A stretch of 64,000 nucleotides of DNA from Cepaea nemoralis (taxonomy: Eukaryota; Mollusca; Gastropoda; Stylommatophora; Helicidae): positions 702,501 through 766,500 of the forward strand of contig JACEFZ010025839.1 of assembly GCA_014155875.1 (NCBI GenBank). Reading direction: 5' to 3'. A program made the position numbers and the translations under genes. Of the stretch, positions 1-10,425 are shown one piece after another. Numbering within the stretch: the first letter of the stretch is position 1; each line of letters opens with the position of its first letter. The notes under the pieces were generated by a model. That model was given only the letters and a program-made list of their open reading frames with translations, made no database searches and was not told the origin of the DNA.

Positions 1-538
1 AACTGGTTTCAAGTTGTTATCGTAGTTAGTTATTTTTCTACAGCCATTTGTGACTTACTTATGAACTTACCCTCGTATGAGTCCATCAGATGTTATCTCA
101 GAAATGGCGGTTGGCAGCAACGCATCTCCACCAGTCTCCTTCTGTTGTTCTAGGTGTAAACTCCGACTTCTGTTCGTCCAATTTGTGAAATTATCCTCCT
201 TCATGGTTGTTATGATTTCTTGGCAAGTTTTGCAGAAGGTAGTTTGCCACTGCTTTCCTTCTGGGCAGTGACTGTAATAGTCGGTGGCCATAGCCATTGT
301 CTCTACTGATGAGATCATCTGCCTATCGCCGCAGAGTGCAGACCATAACCAACAACAATCTGTCGGCTGCTCTCACACTCCATCCACCACCAGCTTCCAT
401 GGCTTCACGTAACCCTGATCGGGGGGCTAAACGGGTACTCCACCTTGCCCAAGGGTGTCCCGTAGACTAACGGAGGAAAGGAGGCGTCTTATCTCTTCTT
501 TGATAGGGGATACCCCTACCCCGCTAAATTAAACGCCG
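1..538 (-). mobile_element. 5' region of an RTE-like LINE, reversed
   Basis: Read on the minus strand, this matches the 5' end of the full-length RTE at 5857-9793. Both begin with a GC-rich GCGGGG...TATCCCCTATC block, continue through a CACCTTGCCCAAGGGTGTCCC-like stretch, and reach a GAGACAATGGC segment followed by GCARTGGCAAACTACCTTCT. The 83-codon frame at 67-318 lies within it and is not convincing as a separate gene. The element is cut by the window edge or truncated before the endonuclease. Confidence 0.7.
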
Positions 539-540
539 AC

Positions 541-1062
541 TATCAATTGCTCTTTAAAGATTAAAACAACTGATTAAATTATGGAGTGGGACAGATAGAA
601 CTACACAAATTAAATTGTTAAGAGTATGCGTATTTCCATTTGGAAACATACTCCTGTGAGACCTGGACACTTACTAAACAAGCTGAACAGCGCATTAATG
701 CCTTTGAATATAAATGTTATAGACGAGTACTAAGAATATCTTGGGTAAAGAAAAGAACAAATGTATCCATACTTCAAGCGTTGAATATTGAAGAAGGTTG
801 CCTATTAAAGACGATAAAACAAAGAAAATTTAAATATTTTGGTCACTTGAAACGTCACGAAAGTTTAGAGAGAACAATAATGGAGGGGTATATGTCTGGG
901 AAGAAAGAAAGAGGAAGGCCAAAGAGAAGATGGGTGCAGGATGTGGCAGATGATCTCCAGATGGGTGTATCGGACGCAGGACATCTTTGCTTATGATCGA
1001 GAGGTTTTCCGGAAGATTGATATGGGAGCGAGGTTCTGCAAAGAACATGCTACTGAATGAAT
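541..1062 (+). pseudogene. RTE-like LINE 3' fragment (RT C-terminal region)
   Basis: The frame at 640-996 gives the conserved tail that follows the reverse transcriptase in RTE/BovB-type LINEs: a CETWT motif, a YRRVLRISW block, a FGHLKR block and a basic GRPKRRW block. The same order occurs in every RTE copy in this window. A similar frame continues upstream to about 555 but is shifted. No catalytic RT residues remain. A degraded ATC-rich tail follows near 1160. Confidence 0.75.
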
Positions 1063-1164
1063 CCCCCTTCATGTAGCATTACTAACTGCTGGCGGCTGCC
1101 TTTCATCTCCAAATAGAGCATAGGCCCTTAACCATTTCCATTTCACACAAAGCCCTTTGTGGAC

Positions 1165-1348
1165 TTGTTCATAATCATCATCTTGGACGTTTGCCGTCAA
1201 GCGTCGTGAGGAAGAATAATTGGCGTTTCAGAACCGATAAGTAACACTGGATAGCGTCATTCCGTGTGGTTGTACAATGTCTTTGATGTCGTCAATCCAT
1301 TTTCTTCTTGGGCGTCTTCTTGTTCTCGTCGCAGATGATCTTTGATGT
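1165..1348 (-). pseudogene. RTE-like LINE 3' end fragment
   Basis: The minus strand encodes a short RRRPRRKWIDDI block followed by HGMTLSSV, the C-terminal block of BovB/RTE-type ORFs, and ends toward an ATGATG-type tail near 1165-1170. It lies back to back with a plus-strand RTE end. A similar stretch recurs near 16208-16310. Confidence 0.55.
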
Positions 1349-1369
1349 TGGGCTAGTGATGGTAGTTGA

Positions 1370-1566
1370 TGGTGTTGCATTCCACCGACATGCAAAACCA
1401 AGGGAAAAGAACAAGGGGAATACAGAGAAGTAAATATCTGGATGGCTTTGCCACGTGACATGGTCGAGACACAACACGGAGCTGATCCACGACTCTGGTG
1501 ATTGTGTGAGATGGCGAAACAAGACCACCTACGCTTATCGGCATGGCACATAATGATGATGATGTT
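1370..1566 (+). pseudogene. RTE 3' end fragment with (ATG)n tail
   Basis: The DNA matches the last ~190 bp of the RTE at 5857-9793, including TGGCATGGTCGAGACA-like and CTTATCGGCATGGCACAT segments, and ends in (ATG)n at 1553-1566. The reading frame is broken. It is recognised by nucleotide similarity to the other 3' ends in the window. Confidence 0.7.
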
Positions 1567-2431
1567 TCCTTACGTCATGTATGGACCCCGCTAACACAAG
1601 GCGCTACCCCTTACTCGCCTGCACTGAATGTTTGACATCAATGCATCACCAACATTTTATATCTTGTTGTGGACGTAAGCTCCGGTGTTCGTTCATCTCG
1701 TAATTCTATGCCGCTTCTATCCCTTTGTTGCATTGTCTACCTCATGATCACCTGCCTTCGAATTTTCCCTCAAGTCTCTACTTTAATCTGTATTTCAGCC
1801 GTCTACATCTATGAATGCCAATGGATACCTGTATATGTATTCTAGTCAAGCCTAGTGTGTAACTTATGATTACAATGAAAATAAAGAATCAACATCTCTG
1901 TACTCAGAACAGGTCAATAAGTGCCCAGCCTGTCTCCATTAGAAGTGCGATACCGTGCAGGCTTATTGTCTCTGTTGCGGGATGTTGTAACCTGCACGAA
2001 TCATCAAATATGTCCTACAGTTGAGATATTACCTATTACAATGTAACACATTCTTCTGTTCTGTGCCTGTTAATGCTACATAGCCAACTGCTTGGCTGTA
2101 AACCCGTGGAAGACTGAGTTTTAATTCTTAAGTCCCATATACTTGGCGTTCAGGTCGTCTGAGCTATGAAAAGGACCTGCATCTGTCAAAGTAAGGGCTG
2201 GTATAGAATTTTATCCTGTCCGGTAGCAATCTGCCATCTCAACGGGGACTGTGTTGCAGACCTGTTTTTCCCTTTTCCATATCACAAAGCAGTGAACAGT
2301 GTGTGCAAGACCGGCACTGCAGCTTCACATCTGCGGAGAAGAATATTTGCTTGAAACTATATCATCATTCAGCACAGCACACACAGACGCGCTGGGAGAA
2401 AGCCTAGGTTGGTCATCTTTCCTCTATATGC
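1567..2431. other. No gene recognised
   Basis: Unique-looking AT-rich sequence with only short frames (longest about 62 codons at 2166-2354). An AATAAA occurs near 1880 but no convincing exon precedes it on the plus strand. I see no repeat shared with the rest of the window. Confidence 0.4.
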
Positions 2432-2567
2432 TTACCTGATTCCGTGACAATGGATAATATATCACCACATGTGACCTCCCATTTGTACAGAAGGATGCTA
2501 TATCGCCATATTAGGGTCACCGTTTTATTTGTTTTGATTTGTGGTATCTTCAGCAATTTCAATGCTC
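2432..2567 (+). mobile_element. MITE, left half (split by RTE)
   Basis: The start resembles the TTAACTGATTCAGTGCC terminal repeat seen intact at 21424. The interior (GGATAATATATC, TGACCTCCCATTTG, ACAGAAGG, TTTCAATGCTC) matches the MITE copies at 24371-24637 and 51349-51590. It stops at ATTTCAATGCTC (2556-2567) and resumes with the same 12 bp at 9893-9904, so the 7.3 kb in between was inserted into it. Confidence 0.75.
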
Positions 2568-3614
2568 CATCCATCCATCCATAATGTGCCATGCCGATAA
2601 GCGTGAGCGGTCATGTTCTGCCATCTCACTCGATCACCAGAGTCTTGGATCAGCTCCATGTTCCTGTCTCGACCATACCACGTGGTCAAGCCATCCAGGT
2701 AGTTACTTCTCGGTCTTCCCCTTAGTCTCTTCCCTTCGATCTTGCCAGTCGTCACCAAGTTCTCCAAGTCATATCTTCTCATAACATGCCCAAAAAATTT
2801 TGACTGTCTACGTCTAATGTACTCTAATCAGTTTACGATTTTCATTTGTTTCTTGAAGGACTTGGTCATTTGTTTTTCTGTCTGTCCATGGTATTCTTTG
2901 CATTTTCCTCAGAAACCACATTTCCGCAGCCATCAGCTGTTTTTCAGCTTGACTGCTTATTGTCCACGCTTCACATCCATACAAAAGTATAGGTTCTATG
3001 TAGCACTTCAACACTCTTTTTCTCGTTTCAATTGATATCTTTTTATTGGTCAGTATGTTTTTCATCTTGCAAAAGGCTACCTTCGCAATGGCAATTCTTG
3101 TTCTAATCTCTTCAAGGCATCTCCCATCAGATGTTATGACTGTGCCGAGATAACTGTATCGATTCACTTGCTTAAGAATATGCCCATTTACTCGTATATC
3201 ACATTGTGGTATTTCCTTCTTCCCAGTGACGACCATAATTTGTGTCTTCTTAATATTCAGTTCTAACCCTAGTTGTTCACTATGTGCAACAACCGCATCT
3301 ACTAAATTTTGCAGGTCCTGTTCATTGTCTGCAATCAAGACTGTATCATCTGCATATCTAATGTTATTGATGTATCGTCCCCCAATGTTGATTCCTTCCA
3401 TATCTTCTATATTTCTGAAAATATTTTCACTGTACAGAGAAAAAAGATCTGGAGACATTACACATCCCTGTCTCACGCCTCTTTTAATAGGCTGATATTG
3501 ACCTACATCGTTATCAATTCTGATGGCAGCTTGTTGTTTCCAATACATGTTTTTTTACAAGTCTAAGGTCTTTTCCATCAATTTGTAGATCTTCAAGCAT
3601 CCTTATCATGTCGA
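2568..3614 (-). pseudogene. Minus-strand RTE LINE, 3' half (RT)
   Basis: Reading 3614 to 2568, the frames encode the RT palm onward: GVRQGCVMSPDLFSLY, IRYADDTVLIAD with an intact YADD box, then the C-terminal WFLRKMQRIPW, GHVMRRYDLENLV and GRPRSNYLDGL blocks. It ends in a (CATC)n tail, which is (ATGG)n on the element strand, at 2568-2583. There is a frameshift near 2800. The element continues at 5107-5856 and 9803-9892, interrupted by two later LINE insertions. Confidence 0.85.
3605..3614. repeat. Target-site duplication, left copy
   Basis: ATCATGTCGA here and at 5097-5106 brackets the plus-strand LINE. Removing the insert makes the minus-strand RTE frame (KVRH-DMI-RMLED) continuous. Confidence 0.7.
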
Positions 3615-5096
3615 CAGTTTACCATTAGATATGCAGATGATACAGTCTTGATTGCATGATTTTCGCTGCAAGGCAGCTGCAAGAGAAATGTCAGGCACAG
3701 AACTGCGAAATGTTCTCCACTTTCATTGACCTTACCAAGGCTTTTGATACAGTCAGCAGAGAAGGACTGTGGAAGATTATAGCAAAATATGGCTGTCCAC
3801 AACAGTTTGTCCAAATAGTGCGGCTATTTTATGACGGCATGCAGGCAAGAGTACAGGAAAATGGTGAACTGTCTGAACCCTTTCCTGTCACCAATGGAGT
3901 GAAGCAAGGATGTGTCCTGGCACCAACACTGTTCAGCCTCATGTTTTCAGCCATGTTGACGAATGCCTTCGAGAACGACAACATTGGAATAGACATCAAC
4001 TACCGTATGGATGGAAAGTTATTCAATCTCAGAAGGCTGACAGCTAAAACCAAAATTAACAGCGACACCGTCAGAGAGCTCCTGTTTGCTGATTGCGCTC
4101 TATTTGCCAACTCAGAGGCGGACATGCAACATAATGCCTCAGCTTTCTCACATGCCTGTGCCAACTTTGGGCTCAATATCAACTTGGAGAAGACTGTAGT
4201 TATGTACCAGCCAGCTCCAGGGAATAATCACACTGTGCCGAATATCAAAGTGAATGATCATAGACTAAGTGTTGTGGACAAATTCACCTATCTAGGCAGC
4301 ACTGTGTCACAAGCTGCCACAATTGATGACGAAGTGAATGCAAGAATCTCCAAGACCAGTGCGGCCTTTGGCAGACTGTACAAGAATGTATGGGACAGAA
4401 CTGGAATAAGCCTGCAAACAAAGCTAAAAGTCTACAAAGCAGTTGTGTTATCCACACTGCTATATGCTTGTGAAACCTGGACTGTTTATCAGCGACACGC
4501 TAGGAAATTAAACCACTTCCACACAGTCTGCCTAAGGAAGCTACTGAAGATTAAATGGCAAGACAAGATTCCAGACACTGAAGTCCTAGAAAGAACATCC
4601 ATGTCCAGTATCCACACTATACTGATGAAGAATCAGATTCGTTAGGGGTGGTCACTTGACTCGCATGCCAGATCACAGGCTCCCAAAACGAATTTTTTAC
4701 AGCGAACTGCGTTGTGGTAAACGCTCCCAAGGTGACCAGAGAAAACGCTTTAAAGACACTCTGAAAATTTCACTGAATGCTTTTGGAATTCATCATGTCA
4801 CCTGGGAGACTGCAGCCAGAAACCGAAAATCGTGGCGTGCATCATTACGCAAAGGGTAGTCATATGCGAGGCAACCAGGACTGCAAGAGCTGTGAAGAAA
4901 AGGCAGGACAGAAAAACCACTGCAGGAAATCCTCCTCCAGAGACGCCAGGCATTCTTTGCCCACAATGTCAAAGAACATTTCGAGCCAAAATAGGCCTTA
5001 TCAGCCATCTTAGAACCCACGGCTCCATACCTTCAACCCCACTGGATGAAATGAATGGTCATCATCATTCTTGATGGACAAACAACATAAACAAAC
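3615..5096 (+). mobile_element. 5'-truncated LINE with C-terminal C2H2 finger
   Basis: A second non-LTR family, distinct from RTE. It contains an RT domain and a C-terminal C2H2 zinc finger, and ends near a short TCATCATCATTCTTGATGG segment. It sits in the minus-strand RTE between 10-bp duplications. The first ~40 bp (3620-3658) are unexpected: they match the plus-strand RTE segment encoding RYADDTVLIA, not this LINE. Confidence 0.75.
3656..5074 (+). pseudogene. LINE reverse transcriptase ORF, frameshifted
   Basis: Residues 1-329 (3656-4645) contain TKAFDTVSREGLW, GVKQGCVLAPTLFSLMF and KFTYLGS motifs. The catalytic box reads LLFADCALFA, one aspartate short of the usual FADD, so the active site is damaged. 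Frame changes near 4645 and 4840 lead into RMPDHRLPKRIFY and then CPQCQRTFRAKIGLISHLRTH, a C-x2-C-x12-H-x3-H finger typical of the C-terminus of this LINE type. The N-terminal endonuclease is missing. Clade not assigned. Confidence 0.8.
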
Positions 5097-5106
5097 ATCA
5101 TGTCGA

Positions 5107-5856
5107 TATGTCTCACTTTATCGAAAGCCTTTGTGTAATCAATAAAAGAAAGATATAGATCTTTGTTTACTGCTATAGAATGTTCAATTACTGTTCTCAG
5201 TATATACACAGCATTTACTGTGCCCTTGCCTTCTACAAACCCACATTGTTCTTCTCCTATTTCGGGTTGTATTTTCTTCCTAACTCTTTGCATGATAATT
5301 CTCAGCAGAATCTTCGTGATGCTGCTCATTATACTAATTGTTCGATGTTGATCGCATTCCAAGGCTCCTGATTTCTTCGGGATTGCAATAAATATAGAAT
5401 TATATAATTCAGGAGGTATATCTCCAGTATCGTATATTGCGTTCAGCAGTCTGGTGACTTGGTCTATTCCATATTCTTCTAAGGCATTGATCATTTCTAT
5501 TGTGATGTTATCTGTACTCGGGGTCTTGCCAGTTTTCATATGGTTAAGAGCATTCTGAACTTCCATCTTCAAAATTGATGGTCCTTCATTATTATTCCGA
5601 TGATCATATTGTTCTTCTCTTGTATCATCTTAAAGGTCTTTCACATTATCTGACCATGCATGTAAAATCTGATCTTTTTCTATTATGATTTTGCCATCTT
5701 TGGTTTTTAGGCAACCCGTTGATGTGTGTGCTCTTTTGTTAGTGATGTCATTAATTCTTTTGTGCATTAATTTGGTATTCCGGGTGTTGTGTTGGTTTTC
5801 AATTTCCTTGCAATTTTCATCAAGCCATATTTCTTTTGCCTCTTTGCATAGCTTCC
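5107..5856 (-). pseudogene. Minus-strand RTE LINE, middle part
   Basis: Reading from 5856 downward, the frames give KLCKEAKEIWLDENC, CLKTKDGKIIIEKDQIL, NHMKTGKTP, IFIAIPKKSGALECD and FIDYTKAFDKVRH, which are the linker and the fingers/palm of RT. It joins the 3' half at 3614 and the 5' piece at 9803-9892. A stop near 5630 breaks the frame. Confidence 0.85.
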
Positions 5857-6253
5857 GAGTAGCGGGGATATGGGTATCCCCTATCAAAGGAGAAGTAAGG
5901 CGCCTCCTTCCCTCCGCTAGCCTACGGGACACCCTTGGGCAAGGTGGAGTACCGGTTTAGCCCCCCGATCAGGGTTATGTGAAGCCATGGGTGCAGGTGG
6001 TGGATGAAGATAGAGAGCAGCCGACAGATAGTTGTAGGTTATGGTCTCCATCTTCACGACGGTAGGCAGAGGATCTCTTTTTTTTTTTCGAGGAGACAAT
6101 GGCTACGGTCACTGACCAGTATGGTCATTGCTAGGATGGAAAGCAATGGCAAACTACCTTCTTTATAGATGCCAAGAAAATCATGTTGTGTGGACTCATC
6201 GATAATCAGAGAACGGCGTAAATGGGTGCTCCATAGGAGCAGCCTCACCCGAT

Positions 6254-6356
6254 ATGGATAGTCATGCGCACCAGGTGACTCCAGACCGTCAACAGGCTAC
6301 TAGGTGCAAAAGAATAATATCACTGAAAGTAGGAACTTGGAATGTTGGAACAATGA
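6254..6356 (+). pseudogene. RTE ORF, N-terminal endonuclease fragment
   Basis: The frame opens at ATG 6254 and reaches the first AP-endonuclease motif, KVGTWNVGTM, at 6326-6355. The solo LTR then interrupts it. The remainder resumes in the same frame at 6990. The upstream leader has stops, so this ATG is the first usable start seen. Confidence 0.7.
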
Positions 6357-6984
6357 TGCCACATAACGGAACACGCGCCACCAAATATAAAGAAGAGACC
6401 TTACTGGATTTTCCCAGACAGTCACAAAACTGGACGACAAATATGTGAAACCAAGGAAAGGAAAACAACGTCATTGGACGGCAACTGGAGACGCTGTGAA
6501 TTCGTGGATTCGAAAGGATGTGTTTATAAAAGGCTCCATGTGAAGGTGACACCTGGAGGCAGTGATTTCGTGATGAAGCAGCTGGGAGTCCGGAGAGGAA
6601 TTTGTTAAAGACAACACAACGGTAGAAAGACCGGGTGTAGATACCTAGACTTTTATTTAATCAGTTGAACTGAGGATTTGGATAATTAGGCCTCAAGGGC
6701 AGCGAGCTGGACTCGGAGCTCGTAGGTAGATGTTATTTAAGTGAGCGCCGATCCTGCGTATAGGGATCAGCTCACGTTTCTACAAGAGTTATATCCTTTG
6801 TCCTGCGGCGGAATAAACGTACGTCTGAAAATCGTTTGCTCGACTTGAGTCTGCCATATGTTCATGATCCGGTTCACGTAAGATAGAACATGTTTTGTTG
6901 TTCTGATCTGTTCTTGACGAGTTCAATTTGAGTTGCTTTGAGTGTACGGTCCCGTTGGATTTAGAGGACAGGCACTTCGAGACA
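6357..6984. mobile_element. Solo LTR-like insertion in the RTE endonuclease
   Basis: A 628-bp block begins TGCC and ends GACA, and is flanked by direct repeats AATGA (6352-6356 and 6985-6989). Taking it out restores a continuous endonuclease frame (GTM to NPDGKLENIKKEM). It has no ORF of note and carries an AATAAA-type signal near 6812. TG...CA ends and a 5-bp duplication fit a solo LTR. Its family is not recognised, and it does not match the other LTRs in this window. Confidence 0.65.
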
Positions 6985-6985
6985 A

Positions 6986-9730
6986 ATGAATCCAGATGGA
7001 AAATTAGAAAACATCAAAAAAGAAATGGAAAGAGAAAAGATTAACATATTAGGAATATCGGAAACGAGATGGAAAGGAGCAGGGAACAGGACAGGAGAGG
7101 ATTGTAAGATTATTTACTCTGGGGAAGAAGAACAGCAAAGAGGTGTAGCCATTATATTAGATAAGCAAACATCAAATTCTGTCAAAGGATATCGGGCTGT
7201 GTCAGACAGAGTTCTATTAGTAAAATTAAACGGAAGACCTTTTAAAATAAATGTCATTCAAGTATATGCCCCAACAAGTGAATGCAGTGAAGAAAGTATA
7301 GAGGAATTTTATAATGACATGGAGTCTGCTTTGAAGAACTGTAAAAAATCAGAAATAAATATCATAATGGGTGATTTCAACGCAAAAATAGGAAAGCAAA
7401 GCGATGGATGCGGTGTAGGCAACCATGGTTTGGGAGAGAGAAATGAAAGAGGATACAGACTTGTAGAATGGGCAAAAGAACAAGAAATGGTTGTAGGAAA
7501 CACCTGGTTTAAACAGCATCCTTGAAGATTATGGACATGGAGGAGTCCAGACAGCAGGATTAAAAACCAGATAGATTACATCCTGATTAGCAAAAGGTTT
7601 CGAAATGCGTTAACAGTCGTAAAAACAGTTCCAAATGCAGACTGTTACAGTGATCACAGATTAATTATAGGCACATTGAGGGTAAAGTTAAAGAAAGTCA
7701 TGTATACAGCAGGAAACCCTAAATATGACTTGTGCAAATTGAAAACTGACAAAGAAATACAAGATAATTTTAACATAGAAGTAAAGAACAAATTTGATTT
7801 ATTGTCTGATCTAGAGATCCTATTTCAAGATGTAGATGATCAATGGGAAATGCTGAAGAATTCAATCAGTTGTGCAGCAGAAAAAACTATTCCAAAAGTA
7901 AAGAAAGTGGGCCGTAAGACATGGATGACTGAAGAAATTTTACAACTAATGGAAACAAGAAGACAGAACAAAAATAATCCTGCCAAATATGAAGAAATTC
8001 ACAGAAAAGTCAGAACCTTATGTAAGGAGGCAAAAGAAACATGGCTTGAGAAAAATTGCAGAGAAATTGAAGAACAACACAACAGTAAAAATGCGAAACT
8101 AATGCACAAAAGAATTCAGGAGCTTACTAATCAAAGAACAAGTACATCAGCAGGCTGCCTAAAGACAAAAGATGGAAGAGTCATAATAGAAAAAGATCAG
8201 ATCTTACATGTATGGTCAGATTACGTGAAAAACCTTTATGACGATAACAGAGACGAACAGTATGATGTTCAAAATAATAATGAAGGACCAGCAATTTTGA
8301 AGATGGAGGTTCAGAATGCTCTTAACCATATGAAATCTGGCAAGACCCCCGGTTCAGACAGCGTCACAACAGAAATGATTAATGCTTTAGAAGAATATGG
8401 AATAGATAAAGTTACCAGTCTGCTTAATACAATATATGATACTGGAAATATACCTCAGGAGTTATGTAATTCTGTATTTATTGCAATCCCAAAGAAATCC
8501 GGAGCCTTGGAATGTGATCAACATCGAACAATTAGTATAATGAGTCACATCACGAAGATTTTGCTAAGAATTATCATGCAAAGAATTAGGAGGAAAATAC
8601 AACCTAGGAGAATAGGAGAAGAACAATGTGGTTTTGTAGAAGGCAAGGGTACAGTAAATGCTGTGTATATACTGAGAACCGTAATCGAACGTTCTATAGA
8701 AGTAAACAAAGATCTACACCTTTGCTTTATTGACTACACAAAGGCTTTCGATAAAGTGAGACATGTCAACATGATAAGGATGCTTGAGGATCTACAGATT
8801 GATGGAAAAGACCTTAGACTTGTAAAAAACATATATTGGAAACAACAAGCTGCCATAAGAGTTGATAATGAAGTAAGCCAATATCAGCCTATTAAGAGAG
8901 GTGTGAGACAGGGATGTGTAATGTCTCCAGATCTGTTTTCCCTGTACAGTGAAAGTATTTTCAGAAATATTGAAGATATGGAAGGAATCAACATTGGGGG
9001 ACGATGCATCAATAACATTAGATATGCAGATGATACAGTCTTGATTGCAGACAATGAACAGGACCTGCAAAATTTAGTAGATGCGGTTGTTACACACAGT
9101 GAACAACTAGGGTTAGAATTAAATTGTAAAAAGACACAGATTATGGTCGTCACTAGGAAGAACGAAATACCACAATGTAATATACAAGTAAATGGGAATA
9201 TTCTTCAACAAGTGAATAGGTACAATTATCTCGGAACAGTAATAACATCTGATGGGAGATGCCTTGAAGAGATTAGAACAAGAATCGCCATGGCAAAAGT
9301 AGCCTTTAGCAAGATGAAAAACATACTGACCAATAAAAAGATGTCAATTGAAACGAGAAAAAGAGTGTTGAGATGCTACATAGAACCTGTACTCTTATAT
9401 GGATGTGAAGCTTGGACAATGAGCAGTCAGGCTGAAAAACATCTGATGGCTGTAGAAATGTGGTTTCTGAGGAAAATGCAAAGAATACCATGGACAGCCA
9501 GAAAGACCAATGAACAAGTTCTTCCAGAAACAAATGAAGATCATAAACTGATTAGAGACATTAGACGTAGACAGTCACAATTGTTTGGGCATGTTATGAG
9601 AAGAAATGATCTGGAGAACTTGGTGACAACTGGTAAGATCGAGGGGAAGACCTATAAGCAAGTACCTGGATGGCTTGGACTTGTGGCATGGTCGAGACAG
9701 AAACACGGAACTGATCCACGACTCTGGTGA
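6986..9730 (+). pseudogene. RTE ORF: endonuclease and reverse transcriptase
   Basis: Endonuclease motifs in order are ILGISETRWKG, VYAPTSE, IIMGDFNAKIG and YSDHRLI. RT follows with NHMKSGKTPGSD, FIDYTKAFDKV, GVRQGCVMSPDLF and IRYADDTVLIAD (catalytic YADD at about 9016-9027), then the WFLRKMQRIPW and GHVMRRNDLENL tail. One in-frame TGA at 7523-7525 lies between KQHP and RLWTW, where related copies suggest an arginine, so a CGA-to-TGA change is likely. A frameshift near 9648 scrambles the last ~25 residues. The endonuclease and RT motifs are otherwise intact. Confidence 0.85.
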
Positions 9731-9802
9731 TCGAGTGAGATGGCAGAACATGACCGCCCACGCTTACCGGCATGGCACATGATGGATGGATGGATAGCTT
9801 CC

Positions 9803-9892
9803 TAATTTTCCTGAGAATCTCTTCATATTTTTCCTTGTTATTTTTGTTATTTCTTCTTACTTCCATGAGTTTTAAGATGTCTTCCGTCATCC
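9803..9892 (-). pseudogene. Minus-strand RTE LINE, 5' truncated end
   Basis: The minus strand encodes WMTEDILKLMEVRR and KYEEILRKIRKL, the linker between endonuclease and RT. It joins directly to KLCKEAKE at 5856 once the plus-strand RTE is removed. The element is truncated here, immediately next to the 12-bp duplication ATTTCAATGCTC. Confidence 0.8.
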
Positions 9893-9904
9893 ATTTCAAT
9901 GCTC

Positions 9905-10002
9905 AGCGAACATAAATTTACATGATAATAATATGCTTGTTCATCTGATTGAATATCGTGTTAGGTCAAAACTTTTTTTTTTTTTGGCACTGAATCAGTT
10001 AA
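9905..10002 (+). mobile_element. MITE, right half
   Basis: Continues the MITE begun at 2432, with AGCGAACATAAATTTACAT and GTTCATCTGATTG segments, and ends in GGCACTGAATCAGTTAA, the inverted complement of the TTAACTGATTCAGTGCC left end. Both element ends in this family are TTAA. Confidence 0.75.
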
Positions 10003-10276
10003 GATATTTCACTGTCAGTGTTATATATATTTATCATAGATATGGTAGTGTGTTCACAGTCATTACGTCATCTTTTTTTCTTCTTCCATGTTTCGTGGTT
10101 TCTCGCCTCGGCTTTCAGCGTTTATTTTCCGAATAAAAGTTCCTGTCCGTCGCACACTTTGCTGTGCACAAAGAGTTACGTTTCTTGTGTAGCTCTTGCA
10201 GTCAGGACTGCTTTTTGGGACACTTTTTGGTTCTTAGGAATTAATTTATTAGGTTATTTCGTGAGTTGAAGTTTTA
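10003..10276. other. Unassigned spacer
   Basis: AT-rich sequence between the MITE and the DNA transposon. No coding frame or shared repeat recognised. Confidence 0.4.
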
Positions 10277-10425
10277 AAGATTGAGCACAACCAACTACTG
10301 GCTTTGTTGTTCGAATTCCGGTACGAACCTATGGCCTTTTCCACGTCGTATTGGAAGCACTATAGTGTTGTTGTTTTTTATTTTTTTTTTGCCTCAATAT
10401 AAAATTGAATATATCAGTAACCAAC

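Larger units (their letters stand above)
5857..9793 (+). mobile_element. Near full-length RTE-like LINE
   Basis: Bounded by ATAGCTTCC duplications (5848-5856 and 9794-9802) inside the minus-strand RTE. It comprises a ~400 bp 5' leader, an endonuclease-RT ORF and a 3' end with a (ATGG)n tail. The 5' end carries a hairpin (GGGGATA-TGGG-TATCCCC at 5864-5881) that is partly kept in the copy at 1-538. A 628-bp solo LTR splits the endonuclease. RTE clade is inferred from the AP-endonuclease plus RT layout, the lack of RNase H, and the short-repeat tail. Confidence 0.85.

Noticed and set aside
1840..1900. AATAAA as the 3' end of a plus-strand gene
   Set aside because: No coding exon with splice sites was found upstream.
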